64,000 bases of DNA from Oncomelania hupensis (GCA_036898135.1 JBAHVR010000297.1:101090-165089), one strand, 5' to 3'; positions 38,201-51,126 are shown, counted from the first letter of the stretch. Notes: generated from the letters alone by a model not told the origin. Program-made: numbers and translations.

Positions 38201-40245
38201 ACCGCCACAATGACCGCCACAATGACCGCCACAATGACCGCCACAATGACCGCCACAATGACCGCCACAATGACCGCCACAATGACCGCCACAATGACCG
38301 CCACAATGACCGCCAGGGTGACCGCCACAATGACCGCCACAATGACCGCCAGGGTGACCGCCACAATGACCGCCAGGGTGACCGCCACAATGACCGCCAC
38401 AATGACCGCCAGGGTGACCGCCACAATGACCGCCAGGGTGACCGCCACAATGACCGCCACAATGACCGCCAGGGTGACCGCCACAATGACCGCCAGGGTG
38501 ACCGCCACAATGACCGCCACAATGACCGCCACAATGACCGCCACAATGACCGCCACAATGACCGCCAGGGTGACCGCCACAATGACCGCCAGGGTGACCG
38601 CCACAATGACCGCCACAATGACCGCCACAATGACCGCCACAATGACCGCCACAATGACCGCCAGGGTGACCGCCACAATGACCGCCACAATGACCGCCAC
38701 AATGACCGCCAGGGTGACCGCCACAATGACCGCCAGGGTGACCGCCACAATGACCGCCAGGGTGACCGCCACAATGACCGCCAGGGTGACCGCCACAATG
38801 ACCGCCACAATGACCGCCACAATGACCGCCACAATGACCGCCACAATGACCGCCACAATGACCGCCACAATGACCGCCACAATGACCGCCACAATGACCG
38901 CCACAATGACCGCCACAATGACCGCCACAATGACCGCCACAATGACCGCCACAATGACCGCCACAATGACCGCCACAATGACCGCCACAATGACCGCCAC
39001 AATGACCGCCACAATGACCGCCACAATGACCGCCAGGGTGACCGCCACAATGACCGCCACAATGACCGCCAGGGTGACCGCCACAATGACCGCCACAATG
39101 ACCGCCAGGGTGACCGCCACAATGACCGCCACAATGACCGCCACAATGACCGCCAGGGTGACCGCCACAATGACCGCCACAATGACCGCCAGGGTGACCG
39201 CCACAATGACCGCCAGGGTGACCGCCACAATGACCGCCAGGGTGACCGCCAGGGTGACCGCCACAATGACCGCCACAATGACCGCCAGGGTGACCGCCAC
39301 AATGACCGCCAGGGTGACCGCCACAATGACCGCCACAATGACCGCCACAATGACCGCCAGGGTGACCGCCACAATGACCGCCACAATGACCGCCACAATG
39401 ACCGCCACAATGACCGCCACAATGACCGCCAGGGTGACCGCCACAATGACCGCCACAATGACCGCCAGGGTGACCGCCACAATGACCGCCACAATGACCG
39501 CCAGTGTGACCGCCACAATGACCGCCACAATGACCGCCAGGGTGACCGCCACAATGACCGCCACAATGACCGCCACAATGACCGCCAGGGTGACCGCCAC
39601 AATGACCGCCAGGGTGACCGCCACAATGACCGCCACAATGACCGCCACAATGACCGCCAGGGTGACCGCCACAATGACCGCCACAATGACCGCCACAATG
39701 ACCGCCAGGGTGACCGCCACAATGACCGCCACAATGACCGCCAGGGTGACCGCCACAATGACCGCCACAATGACCGCCACAATGACCGCCACAATGACCG
39801 CCACAATGACCGCCAGGATGACCGCCACAATGACCGCCACAATGACCGCCACAATGACCGCCAGGGTGACCGCCACAATGACCGCCAGGGTGACCGCCAC
39901 AATGACCGCCACAATGACCGCCACAATGACCGCCACAATGACCGCCACAATGACCGCCAGGGTGACCGCCACAATGACCGCCACAATGACCGCCACAATG
40001 ACCGCCACAATGACCGCCACAATGACCGCCACAATGACCGCCACAATGACCGCCACAATGACCGCCACAATGACCGCCACAATGACCGCCAGGGTGACCG
40101 CCACAATGACCGCCAGGGTGACCGCCACAATGACCGCCACAATGACCGCCACAATGACCGCCACAATGACCGCCACAATGACCGCCACAATAGACCGCCA
40201 GGGTGACCGCCACAATGACCGCCAGGGTGACCGCCAGGGTGACCC
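29298..40245 (+). repeat. 12-bp minisatellite array, about 10.9 kb
   Basis: The unit is GACCGCCACAAT (main form) with variants GACCGCCAGGGT, GACCGCCAGGAT, GACCGCCAGAAT and rare GACCGCTACAAT, about 900 units in all. Because 12 is a multiple of three and only one of the six frames meets the TGA of 'CAATGA', five frames stay open for kilobases. The resulting 'proteins' (TMTA/TARV, HNDR/QGDR, GGHC, AVIV, WRSL repeats) are not genes: no start context, no domains, no non-repeat core. The minus strand has paired GGCGG motifs every 12 bases. GAT/GAA-type variants concentrate left of 32.9 kb; the right part is almost only CAAT and GGGT forms. Confidence 0.97.
34935..35660 (+). repeat. Degenerate, indel-rich segment of the minisatellite
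   Basis: Within about 725 bases the 12-bp phase breaks dozens of times by single-base gains and losses, while the array on both sides is nearly perfect. Smaller patches occur at 33.15-33.36, 33.83-33.92 and 36.2-36.55 kb. The pattern looks more like sequencing-consensus error than biological decay, since substitutions are fewer than indels. Confidence 0.8.
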
Positions 40246-40551
40246 ACCATTTGAAGAACCTGTATACCAAAACACAATAAAGAAGCTGTTGCCGTTTTTA
40301 AGATATTGAGCAAAACGTGTTTCGCAACAAAACGGTGCCAGTGACCTTGACCTTTGAGATAGAGCAAATATGATGGCATATGAGGCAGACCACTAACCTA
40401 GGTAGTGTTCCTATGAGATTTAGTCAAAATCTGTTAAGTGATTCTTGAGACATAACTTTCAACGGACCTAGAGACAAATCGACCGACATTTTTACTCGTT
40501 ATGATTTCCGACTATGTCAAAGTATTTCTTTACATTACTTGGTTATTGCTT
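40246..40551. other. Unassigned flank of the minisatellite
   Basis: It contains 'gtgaccttgacctttgagat' and 'gattcttgagacataacttt', phrases with the look of a dispersed repeat. There is no reading frame of note. Confidence 0.3.
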
Positions 40552-40670
40552 TAGGTCCAGCGGACTCTTCCGGCCCAAATCAGGACCAGAGAAGTAAAAG
40601 AGGACTCACCCCTGATCCGCATAAAAGATCTGCCGAAACAACCCTAGTGGTAACACTGAAGGCAATCTAC
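40552..40670 (-). repeat. Dispersed SINE-like 3' segment, minus strand
   Basis: Reverse complement of 1-136 with about 85-90% identity. 40671-41639 beyond it is AT-rich, with nothing identified. Confidence 0.6.
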
Positions 40671-41639
40671 CAGCCGGTCACTTTACAATAAAGACATTCC
40701 ACGCAGGGGACGCTAAGGCTATACACTAATTTATCGAAACCCGTTTACAAAAACAAAATAGAATACAAACATCATTATACAATATCAACATAAAACACAT
40801 ACATATAAAATGCCTACATTACCAAATAATAAGATCAAAGGAAGCCCCAGTGACCATTTGGCACAAAGCATCCAATATTGCCAAGCTGATCCAACAGGCC
40901 TTACACACAAATGAGTTTTGTCCCGGAAGAGTTTTCAATTAAAAAAAAAGGTAGGTGACTGGTCTAGCGAAGAAGATAATATAGTAGCTTGATAGAATAG
41001 GGTAGGAATGAGAAAGAACAAAGGAGAAAGACAGCGACAGTGGGAATTTAAAGCACTAAATTTCTAGAAAGTGGGGATACTATGTATACTGAAACCCCGG
41101 CACCCCAACGGGGGAAAAGTATTTCTTTATATAAATAACAAACATTACACATTATTAACATGTATTTTTAAAGACGCAAAAAAATTAAACCTGCAACGAG
41201 TTCCTACTCGTTCAACTATGTGCAAGCTATAACATTTATTTAGATCTGTTTCACCAATTTTGAGAAATAGGGCAACTTACACGTGTTGAAAAAAATGCAT
41301 GCCAGCAAATTTGTCCTTTAAAAATGTACAGATAAGTACTTGTTTTGAACATGAAACTACAAGTTTACTTTGGAAAACCTGAACTGTGCATGCCGTGCCA
41401 CTGAGAAGGGCAAAGGTTACTTCCGTCAGTTGACTGTGACTTTCGTCAGTTTTGTGTGGCATTATTTCAAAGAAAATCAACGAGGCCAGAAGATGGGTAG
41501 CGCATATTTATGACTTGGGATGTTTGCATGGCGTTTTGCTCAATATATTCTAGTTTTAAAGGGTGGGTAAGAGTAATGGGGGTGTGTAGGAAGTGTGTGG
41601 AGGACCTACGGAAGCATTGCAGCCGCAGAGAAGCGCCAA

Positions 41640-41838
41640 GAGGAAATAAAGGCACATCTACCCTCCTAATCGAAACCCATACCTAAACCCACTGACTAGG
41701 ACACTGAAAATTCCCACCAGACTGATACCAGCACTTCACTGCCAGATTCATGCCGGGGAGATCCGGGATCGAACACCCACCTCCACACTTTGGAATACGA
41801 GCTCGTCGCTCTGACAATTGAACTATCCAGCCCTGATG
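41640..41838 (-). mobile_element. tRNA-derived SINE, minus strand
   Basis: On the minus strand the first 80 bases form a tRNA-like head: box A near TAGTTCAATTGTCAGAGC and box B GTGTTCGATCCC, followed by an unrelated body. It is a different family from the SINE at 12888. Confidence 0.6.
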
Positions 41839-41859
41839 ATGATGGTCCCCGCGTGGTAC

Positions 41860-42170
41860 GAACGCACGTTACTTATGTACCAGACGCTTCAGGACACCGA
41901 GGGTTTCTCCGGGTACTCCGGTGTTCTCCCTCCCTTCAATAATAATATTATTGGATGCAGTCAATCAAAAACAAAAAAAGAGTAAATATATAAATAAAAA
42001 TGGATTTCGAGCGTTGTGACCGAGAGGTCTAAGGGGGAACTAACTTGCCTTGTTCTCGGGGGTTTTCTCCGGGTACTCCGGTTTGCTCCCCCAGCAAAAT
42101 TTAAAAAACACAACTAATATTAGTTAGGTTGGGTTTGGTATAAAAAGGGACAATAAAGTGTCAAAAAATC
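41860..42170 (+). mobile_element. Two SINE fragments with the 'TTCTCCGGGTACTCCGG' core
   Basis: The core occurs at 41905-41925 and 42062-42082, and in a third form (TTTTCTCCGCGTGCTCTGG) in the SINE at 63850. It is a conserved central SINE domain of the type shared by many animal SINE families; the exact superfamily is not certain. 'gtgaccgagaggtctaaggg' at 42018 may be the degraded tRNA-like head of the second copy. Confidence 0.5.
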
Positions 42171-42246
42171 AGACTTCTGTAATAGCACTCGCTTTAGATC
42201 GTCGCGCTTTGAGTTCGACTGAAGAAAAAGCGCGTGATGGTATCCT

Positions 42247-42588
<342 letters not shown>

Positions 42589-42676
42589 GTGAAAGTGATG
42601 ACGATGAGGACGACGACGAAGGTGATGATGATAATGATATAATTTTGTATAACGTTGGTCTCCACACACACACACA

Positions 42677-42708
42677 CCCTAACCCTAACCCTTACCCTAA
42701 CCCTAAAA
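42677..42708 (+). repeat. Interstitial telomeric repeat 1
   Basis: Five units of CCCTAA, one with CCCTTA, in an otherwise non-telomeric context. CCCTAA/TTAGGG is the animal telomere repeat. Confidence 0.85.
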
Positions 42709-42896
42709 CAGCTGTATCTATGCCGGAACTCTATTTTGACGTCAAAATAGGGCAGCCTTCCATAAAAGTCAAAAGAAACCATGTGGAGTTCCACGAGTGT
42801 GTCACTGTAACGTCGTTTCTACATGCCCCCCCCCCCCCCCACACACACACACACCCACCCACACACACATTTTTGTAGAATCGACGTTGTGATGAC
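42709..42896 (+). repeat. Block A linked to telomeric repeat 1
   Basis: It starts 'acagctgta' and carries the perfect 20-base palindrome CTATTTTGACGTCAAAATAG (42731-42750), with the CRE octamer TGACGTCA at its centre, then 'aaaagtcaaaagaaaccatg' and 'gtaacgtcgtttctacatgc', C and CA runs. It ends in an 18/23 inverted match (42801-42823 against 42874-42896). About 75% identical to block B at 43028-43150. Confidence 0.6.
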
Positions 42897-42981
42897 TGTT
42901 GTCAAAAAAACATACATTATTTTGGCACACTTTTCATTTCTTTGACATTATTTTGAAATTTTCAATTTTTTGAAGCTATCT

Positions 42982-43027
42982 CTAACCCTAACCCAAACCC
43001 TAACCCTTAACCTAACCCTAATCCTAA
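42982..43027 (+). repeat. Interstitial telomeric repeat 2
   Basis: About seven degenerate CCCTAA units (CCCAAA, CCCTTAA and CCTAAT variants) precede the second copy of the same block. Confidence 0.8.
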
Positions 43028-43150
43028 CACAGCTGTAACTCTACGGAGCACTATTTTGACGTCAAAATAACGGGCCGTCAAAAAAGTCAAAAGAAACCAT
43101 GTAGAGTTTCATGTGTGTGTCAGAGTAACGTCGTTTCTACATGCCCACAC
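43028..43150 (+). repeat. Block B linked to telomeric repeat 2
   Basis: It has the same order as block A: 'acagctgta', a palindrome with TGACGTCA (43052-43069), 'aaaagtcaaaagaaaccatg' and 'gtaacgtcgtttctacatgc'. Followed by (ACT)n at 43161-43204. Confidence 0.6.
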
Positions 43151-43159
43151 ACACTAACA

Positions 43160-43204
<45 letters not shown>

Positions 43205-43337
43205 CCCACAGTAGTGTGTTTCGGGTGAAGAGCGCAAGTTGCGAGAGGGAGTGTAGCGTTGGTTATCATCGGAAAGGTATGAAGAAGCGGAGCCATGGAG
43301 ATACTTGTAACAGAACAGAGATTTTGAAAAGGATATA

Positions 43338-44402
43338 ACATACCTGTCAAGTGCTACGGATTTTTGCGTAGCGCTACGCATTTTAAACATTTTCCCATTG
43401 CTACGGCGTATCACAAAGGTGCTACGCAAATTTTCAAAAGTGACTACAATATTTTTTAACCAAGGGGGTTTTCGCGCGAAAGTAGTCTGTTCCGGTCGAG
43501 TCCGGTTTAAAGACACCTAGTAAAAGCACCGCACTTCCGCAACACGTGTTCGTTCAGGTATATAGGATCGGGATATTCAAAAGTAGGTCCTTTACCGCCG
43601 ATAAAATGTTTTGTACAGATGTAGGTGTGCTTTTTAACGTTTTGCACCGTGAAGGCATTTGCTCCTCTTTTCACTTTTCCAAGTTGACATTCGTTTGTGG
43701 AAAGTAAATAAAGTCAACTCCTTGCATGTGAGGTTTATGTTTTCGCCGTGAATAGCTTTTGCAAATACCATAACAACAATTTTTGTTCACCATCGCTGCT
43801 GCAAACTTCGTACTTTTGTATAGGGTTCGGCAAAACACAGGAAAAATGCCCCATCCGGGAGACCGGAAGTCGTGACCTCGGCGACCAAGGTGAAGGACAT
43901 AATTTTATAGGGGGTCATTTGTAAATCAATTAAAGTAATAACCAATACCGGAATCCAGTCCACGGTATAAAATTCCGTGGAAAAAATCTTTGGAGCAATA
44001 GAAGAAAAAAAACAAAAACTCGCAAACAACCTACAGAAAAGGTGAAGGCAAATAGCAACTATTTATGAAGAAAAAAAAAGGTTAGAATTTGTGCTCGATT
44101 AATTAAAAGGATTAGAAAAGATTAAATTCCATTCAAATGTATTTCCAGACACCCCACCCTTATCCCATATACAGACTCATTTGCAAATCTATAAATTACT
44201 TTTTTTTAAAATTATTGTAACAAAATGTTGTGCATTAACAAGATTTTACAATTGGATGTGTGTGTTTATATTGGATGCAGAAGTTTCCAATTTTGTTGCG
44301 AATCGCGTGATTCACATTAGTGCTACACCAAACCTCCATTTGCTATGGTTTTTCTGTTAAATTGCTACACCACAACCCGAAAACCCCTTGGCAGGTATGA
44401 TA
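43338..44402. mobile_element. Possible DNA transposon remnant with short inverted ends
   Basis: 'atacctgtcaag' (43340-43351) and 'cttggcaggtat' (44387-44398) are inverted with one mismatch, about 1.06 kb apart. The left end has direct and inverted copies of GTGCTACG/CGTAGC. No coding capacity is evident. Short ends alone could be chance. Confidence 0.35.
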
Positions 44403-45065
44403 TATTATACCACCGTCCTCCTCCTCCTCCTCTTACAACTACTCTTGCTACTAAATAAGCGAATGGCGTTTTCTCGGCAGTGTGTGGGACAGAAAGGGGA
44501 TGGAGAGAGGGACGGAGGTTGAGGTAAGGGAGAATAAAGAATATAACGCTTGGTCATTTTAGACTTGTAAATGGCTGCTTAGTTTTCCATACATTAATTT
44601 ATCTCATTAACAATTTGAAGTTAATTCGTCAGGAATGCCTTCTGGTTCTAGCATGCAGTTACGAAAATTACTCTATTCACAATTAAGAAGAAGGAGAATG
44701 ATAAGACCATATGTATAGTCTGACCGCTATTCTCCCTAATCGGACTCAAAGCGCTGTGATCTGTAACCAACATTCGCGCTCTACTCACATATTAACACAA
44801 TAGTTATACATACACAACAAACACACATGAATTAACTTAGAAGTTTAACGTCTACACCTACCATTGGCGATATGGCAGACGGGGATATCCATCCCAAAAA
44901 GAGGGTTAGGGACCTAAATCAACAATGAGCCACCAGAGCAATCATACTGCTAAGATGGCCAGTGAAAATGGTACCTTTTGTCTTGCCCACCACGGGAGTC
45001 CAACCTTGGTAAACACGTATTGTTTGGTCAACCGTGTACTAACGAGATAGATTGAACATGTGAGT
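44403..45065. other. Unassigned intergenic DNA
   Basis: A CTCCTC patch and plain AT-rich DNA. 44850-45050 ('gatatggcagacggggatat') has the look of a dispersed repeat but has no second copy here. Confidence 0.3.
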
Positions 45066-45068
45066 GAG

Positions 45069-45346
<278 letters not shown>

Positions 45347-45664
45347 GTCATGTGTGCGTGTGCGTGTGTGTGTATGTTTGTGTGTATGTGTGTGTGCATT
45401 TGCAAAAACATATAAATGGGTAGCAGACCTTGCCTTTGTTAGTTACAAATGGGTTCATTTGCTAAGAACCCACTTTTTTTTTCCAGGACCCCACTTTTTT
45501 TCTAAGAACACGGGAGTGCTCTTTTAAACCACTTTTCGGGCAAGTTTTGAGGGAAAGTCGATCTATTTTGTTCCCCATAGGAGACGAACTAGGCCACATT
45601 TTCAAATGGAAAGAGCCAATTTTGCATCAGATTCTTACATATTTAGGTGAATTTTGCGCTCTTT

Positions 45665-45960
45665 CCGTCAGTGGTTAGAGCACTCGCTACTGTGTCGCAA
45701 GTTAAGCACCGTCCAGTGCGGTTAGCACTTGGATGGGTGACCGCAAAACGTGAAGCGACAAATAACAACGCCTCCAGTTGACTCAACTGTGACTGAGTAC
45801 CTACTCTCTTAAGGGTGGCGACGATAAAGCAGCGAGAGAGAGATGGGCATCACCCTCATTACGCTGGCCCAAGATAAGTGTTATCTCCAACATCACGCTC
45901 CCCTACGGCCACAAGGCTATGGGACCACCTTTATCTTTACCTTACCTTACCTTTACTTTC
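45665..45960 (+). mobile_element. SINE with 5S rRNA-like promoter
   Basis: 45694-45744 closely resembles the internal part of 5S rRNA: AAGTTAAGC (box A), a GGTTAGCACTTGGATGGGTGA-type stretch and box C (GGATGGGTGACCGC, 45731-45744). It is preceded by a tRNA-like 'gtggttagagcactcgc'. It is followed by about 190 unrelated bases and a tail of CTTTACC-like repeats (45931-45960). The 5' and 3' thirds of 5S are lacking, so this is not a functional 5S gene. Pol III SINEs with 5S heads (SINE3 type) are known in animals. Confidence 0.72.
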
Positions 45961-46205
45961 CGTCAAAAAAACAACAACAACAAAACAAAACAAAAAAACC
46001 CGTTCCAATTCCTACATTCTTAAATAAACCCAGATATGATATTTTGCAAATGTGTGTGTGTATTTATTTCATTTTACGTCTTTACACAATTTGTGATTTT
46101 AGACGGTCTTTCACTCACTCATCCGTTCCCTTACAGACACACATGCCCACAAAGACATTCACATAAACATACAACCACGCAAGGACAAGTATATATTAAC
46201 ATAGT

Positions 46206-46445
<240 letters not shown>

Positions 46446-46532
46446 CATATTTGTCGATTTTGAATTTCGTTATGAACAAAATCATATTTTAAAATATAAA
46501 AAAATATTTAAAAAAAAAACAAAAAAAAACAA

Positions 46533-49500
46533 CTACAAAACTGTCCCCAAAGGACTATCTAACAAAGAATTAAACAGTTCATACAACAGCTGTGGATTAT
46601 TAAAGATTGCTGCTTCAGTATTTGATTGCAGAACCGGTAAATGTTGTTGTAATACAGGGCACGAAAGTATATGTTTCTGGGAAATAATATCATTACAACA
46701 ACATAAAACATGTTTAACGTATTTGGTTCTAAATGCATTACATTTCCATCGATACATTAGGGACATTATTCTCCTTACATGAAAGGGGTTAATATTTTTT
46801 ATTTGACAGAAATCTAGAACTTTCTTAATATCAAATTGCATGAATGATTTTGTGTTATTAGTCAAAGTGTTAATATTATATTTTTTATGTTCTAGTGCCA
46901 TTAACGTTGATATATATTCATTAATTGAAAGAGGAATTTCAAGATGGACATATTGCATTGATTGTTGAGCTCCTGATTTGGCAGCAGCATCAACTCTTTC
47001 ATTATAATATATGCCGGTATGTGACGGTATCCAAGTGAAGGTGATATTGCATCCTCTAATAATCATAAAATGAATCAAATGAATAATTTCTGCAAGTAGG
47101 TCTGATCTGACTTTCAGTTTTAAAGAACTTAAGGCATTAAGCACTGATTGAGAATCCACACAAAACAAAACTTGACGTATTGTATGTGGAAAATCATATA
47201 GAAAATAAAGTGCCATCAGAATAGCAATAAGTTCGGCTGTAAAGATAGATTTATTTTTCCCAATATAAAATGATTTTTGAATCTTTAAATCAGGTATAAT
47301 GAATGCTGAACCGCCTGCCATATTATCTAAAATAGAACCGTCAGTATACACTTTCAAATGCATTGGATATTTTTCGTCAAGGTGCTCTCGGACTGAAGAT
47401 ACTAAAACATTAATTTCAGTTGACTTTTTATGTTCTGTATATTCTATGTCAAATTCTGCTCTCTTCAGTTCCCAAGGCGGTGTAGGCAATATTTTTATTT
47501 TTCGATTAAAGGTTGGTTTAAATGCAACTTAGTATCTTCAATTTCTTTACTAATGAAGGTGCCTATAGTAGTATTGGATGCTATTTGTCTAGCCCTCTTT
47601 GGAAAGTCTATGTCAGATCGAATTTTTATTTCATTACTTACATTATTTTCATTTATTGATGACCTTAACACATATTTAGCGCATGCCATTTTTCTATATG
47701 CATCTAGTGAGAGTATACCTATTGTTTTGTATGTTTTTTCGCATGATGCATGAACAGGTAAACCTAGTGCAATTTTAAAAGATTTGCAGTCGATGCTCTG
47801 TAGCTTTCTTAATAAATATTTTGGAGCATTAAAAAACACTTCTTGTGCATATGTCAACTTTGACCGAACAAGAGCTGTTGAGAGATGTACCAAAGTTGAT
47901 ACATCTTGACTCCAGTATTGCCTATTAATGATTTTTAAAAAATTTAAACTCTTCCTTGCTTTTGTTAATGTATGCTCTATATGACAATTCCAAGATAATT
48001 TGTTAGTTAGATGTACTCCTAGAAATTTTAATTTTTCTTTATATTCTATAATGCTCTTATTTATATAAAATATAGGTAAAGTGGAAGGGCTAGAACCGTT
48101 GTTAAACAACATCATGTGTGATTTTTCACTTGACAACGTTAAACTATTGATATTCATATATTGTACGATATTATTTAAATCTTGTTGATATATCTTCCGA
48201 ATGTAATTAATATACCTTTTCGGGGTTTCCTTTTTTAATGTTACTTTCATCCACATGCATATGTCATCGGCATATTGTACCAACACGACATTTTTAGTTA
48301 ATTTATCAGGCAAATCATGTAATAATATATTGAATAATAAAGGAGCTAACACTGAACCTTGAGGAATACCCATATCTAGTGTTCGTTTAGAGGAATAAAT
48401 GTTTCCTATTTTAGTTTGTATAGTTCTTTTTTCTAGAAAATACTTAATAAAGTTATAAATGTGACCTGATAATCCAATACCTTTAAGCTTGTTCAGCAGT
48501 TTAGAATGCCAGACCTGATCATAAGCCTTGGCAATGTCAAAAAACGTAGCTAATAAGGACTTCCTTCTAGCGAACTGACTTTTTATTTGTGTTGATAATT
48601 TAACAAGGTGATCTACAGTTGATCTATTTTTCTAAAACCTGCCTGGTTAATAGGGATTACATTATTTTTCTCACAGTAATATTCCAATCTATTCAGAATT
48701 ATTTTTTCCATTAGTTTACACATATGTGAAGTAATAGCTATAGGTCTATAACTACTTATTTCAACTTTGGGTTTACCTTGCTTATGTATCGGAACTACAA
48801 TAGATTGTTTCCATATTTGAGGAATATTACTAGAGTCCCATATTATTTGTATTAAATTATGTACATGTTGTATCCAATTAACTGGAAGATGTTTTATCAT
48901 CACATTAGTTATTGCATCTAATCCTACAGCTGATTTTTTAGTAGGTATATTTTTTATTGCATCCTTAACTTCTTGAATTGTGATAGGTGCATTTATAACA
49001 AGAGAATTATCATTAGGTGGATCTTTAAAAGAATCTAACTTTTCTTCATGCTTTCTGAATTCTCTGTTATCTGGAGGCAAACCATTAAGTGTGCTTACTT
49101 TAGAAAACACGTCTACAAATGCTTCTGCTTTCTCTGTGGCTGATGGAAATTTATTATCTTTTATTACAACAGGACACGAAGGTAACTGAAAACCATTATT
49201 CATTATTTTAATTTGTTTCCATGCTTTTTGTGCATCTTTATGTTCTGAAATTTCGTTAATGCAAAAACTTTTCCAAAAATCAAGCTTAGCTTTTGCAATT
49301 ATTTTGTTACATTTTATTTTGGCCTGTTTCATTTGTTTATGATTGTCTTCAGTTTTACATTTTATGAAAGTTTTGAGTTTACATCTTTTCTCCTTAACTG
49401 CTGTTTCACATTCTTCGTTCCACCAAACATTTCCTTTATGTTTATTTTCCTTTTTATTATTTAATTTGGGTATAGAAATGTCTGCAGCGGATAAAATGGC

Positions 49501-50336
49501 CGAACAAAATTCTGTATATGTTTTTTCAATGGTATCATGAGTGGATATTTCAAACTCTTTAGATTGCAAGATTTGAGAAAATAATGCCCAATCAGCCTTT
49601 TTATAATTATACTTTGGAATTATATCTTGCTCGAATATTTCTGATTCAAGGACATCATTTATAGTAATTTTTATAGGAAGATGGTCGCTTCCAAGTGTGT
49701 CACTTAATGTTATCCAACTACAGTCAGCTGCTAAATCTGGAGAAATTAAAGTTAAATCGATGGCTGTTGCCCTGTGAGTTGCTATATCTGGGATCCTTGT
49801 GATAGAACCATCATTTAACAAGCATAAATTAGAATCTACGATATTATCTACAAGTCTGTTACTAGTTGTTTGACAACAGTCTTTTTCCCATAAAGGAGAG
49901 TGGGAATTGAAATCACCACCAACAATCCACTTTTCGTTAGTAAACGTTTTCAACCAGTCACTGTTCAATTCATCTGGACCTTTTGGTAAGTAAACTGAGG
50001 CACAGTTCAGTATACAGAATCACACAACTTAATGATGACTGCACAAGAGTGAATGTTTTCACAGTTTGTTGGTATTGGTGAAGGTCTTATGCAATAGTGT
50101 AAACCAGTATGAATATATATTGCAGTATTAATTTTTTCTTCAAGATGAATTTGATCAACAACTGGAGGATAATAATAATTATGCAGCTTCGGAAGATTTT
50201 TCCTTTTCACATTTAAAGATTGTAGCAAAAGAATGTGATAATCATTAGACTGTAGTTCATTTTCTAAGTATGCTATGTTAGTGGTTATTGATCGACAATT
50301 CCATTGCATGAATTTTACTTTTTCTTTTTTAACCAT
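46533..50336 (-). pseudogene. I-type LINE ORF2: endonuclease, reverse transcriptase, RNase H
   Basis: On the minus strand an ATG at 50336 opens an apurinic-type endonuclease domain (QWNCRS near the start; GGDFNSHSPLW; LGSDHLPI, the SDH motif). The reverse transcriptase follows (SYRPIAITS, box A FDIAKAYDQVW, GIPQGSVLAPLLF, YADD). An RNase H domain comes next (YTDGS, TAELIA, CVDSQS, then D in RVDAAAK), ending at 46533. RNase H after RT is characteristic of the I group of LINEs. The frame is broken by three single-base shifts near 50010, 48630 and 47510. All catalytic motifs are still readable, so decay is recent. Confidence 0.88.
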
Positions 50337-50769
50337 ATGTATAAATACCTATAAAATATAATATAACTACAAAATCTACAACACACTCAAACTCTAAAAC
50401 ACTAAACTACAATAAGTTTAAACATCAAAGTTAATTGAACGAAGACGAAAATGTTTTGATGACTGTTAATCAAACAGAGTATTAAGTTGACATCTGTTAG
50501 TAACAATGTCACCAATAAGAAATTTCAGTATAACGCGTCAATGACAGTGTAGTCCTTCTCCTTCATAAACACAGTTTATCAAATTTATTGTATATATCCA
50601 GTTCTCTGCCCATTGCCTAACCACATGTCGTCGCCATAACGTGTTGGCGAGAGCCAGTAACTTTGTCGCTCGTTTCGTACAAGTAGGCCTACTTGCTGCA
50701 CATAGGCGCGCTAATGTTACAGTAACACGAGACCGAATGGATGGAGAGTGAAAACTGGATGGCTGGGAG

Positions 50770-50817
50770 TCAGCAATGTGCGCTTGTGTTGGTGTGTGTA
50801 TGTGTGTGTGTGCGTGT

Positions 50818-50856
<39 letters not shown>

Positions 50857-51072
50857 GACTAGCAAATATATATTTGCCCTTTTGTACAGTTCATTCGTTT
50901 CATGACTTTATCTTCTTATCCTTTTATTGTGATTTGCTGTTAGCTTGTTCACATGTTCTCTATGTTTTATATGTGCTTTTGTGTGGTGCTGCAGCTTTTA
51001 CCGAATGCATTCCTTGTGTATTATTCACTTGGCAATAAATTATCTTGAATCTTGAATCTTGAATCTTGAATG
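50770..51072 (+). mobile_element. 3' end of a CR1/L2-like element
   Basis: It ends in 'caataaattat' and four CTTGAAT repeats (51044-51071). Short heptamer or hexamer tails are typical of CR1/L2 LINEs and the SINEs that follow them. It includes a (GT)n run near 50800-50855. It separates the two minus-strand LINE frames. Confidence 0.5.
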
Positions 51073-51126
51073 ACGTAAGATCAGTTTTATCAAGAAATCG
51101 GTCAAAATGGAATCTGATGAACTCGA

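Noticed and set aside
29298..40245. CRISPR-like array
   Set aside because: There are no spacers: units are contiguous 12-mers in eukaryotic DNA.
29245..40379. Giant open frames over the minisatellite on both strands (up to 3676 codons)
   Set aside because: They follow from a 12-bp unit without stops in five frames; they have no domains, no unique core and change frame at each indel. Not genes.
45694..45744. 5S rRNA gene
   Set aside because: Only the internal promoter region is present; the 5' and 3' parts of the 120-base rRNA are missing and replaced by SINE sequence.
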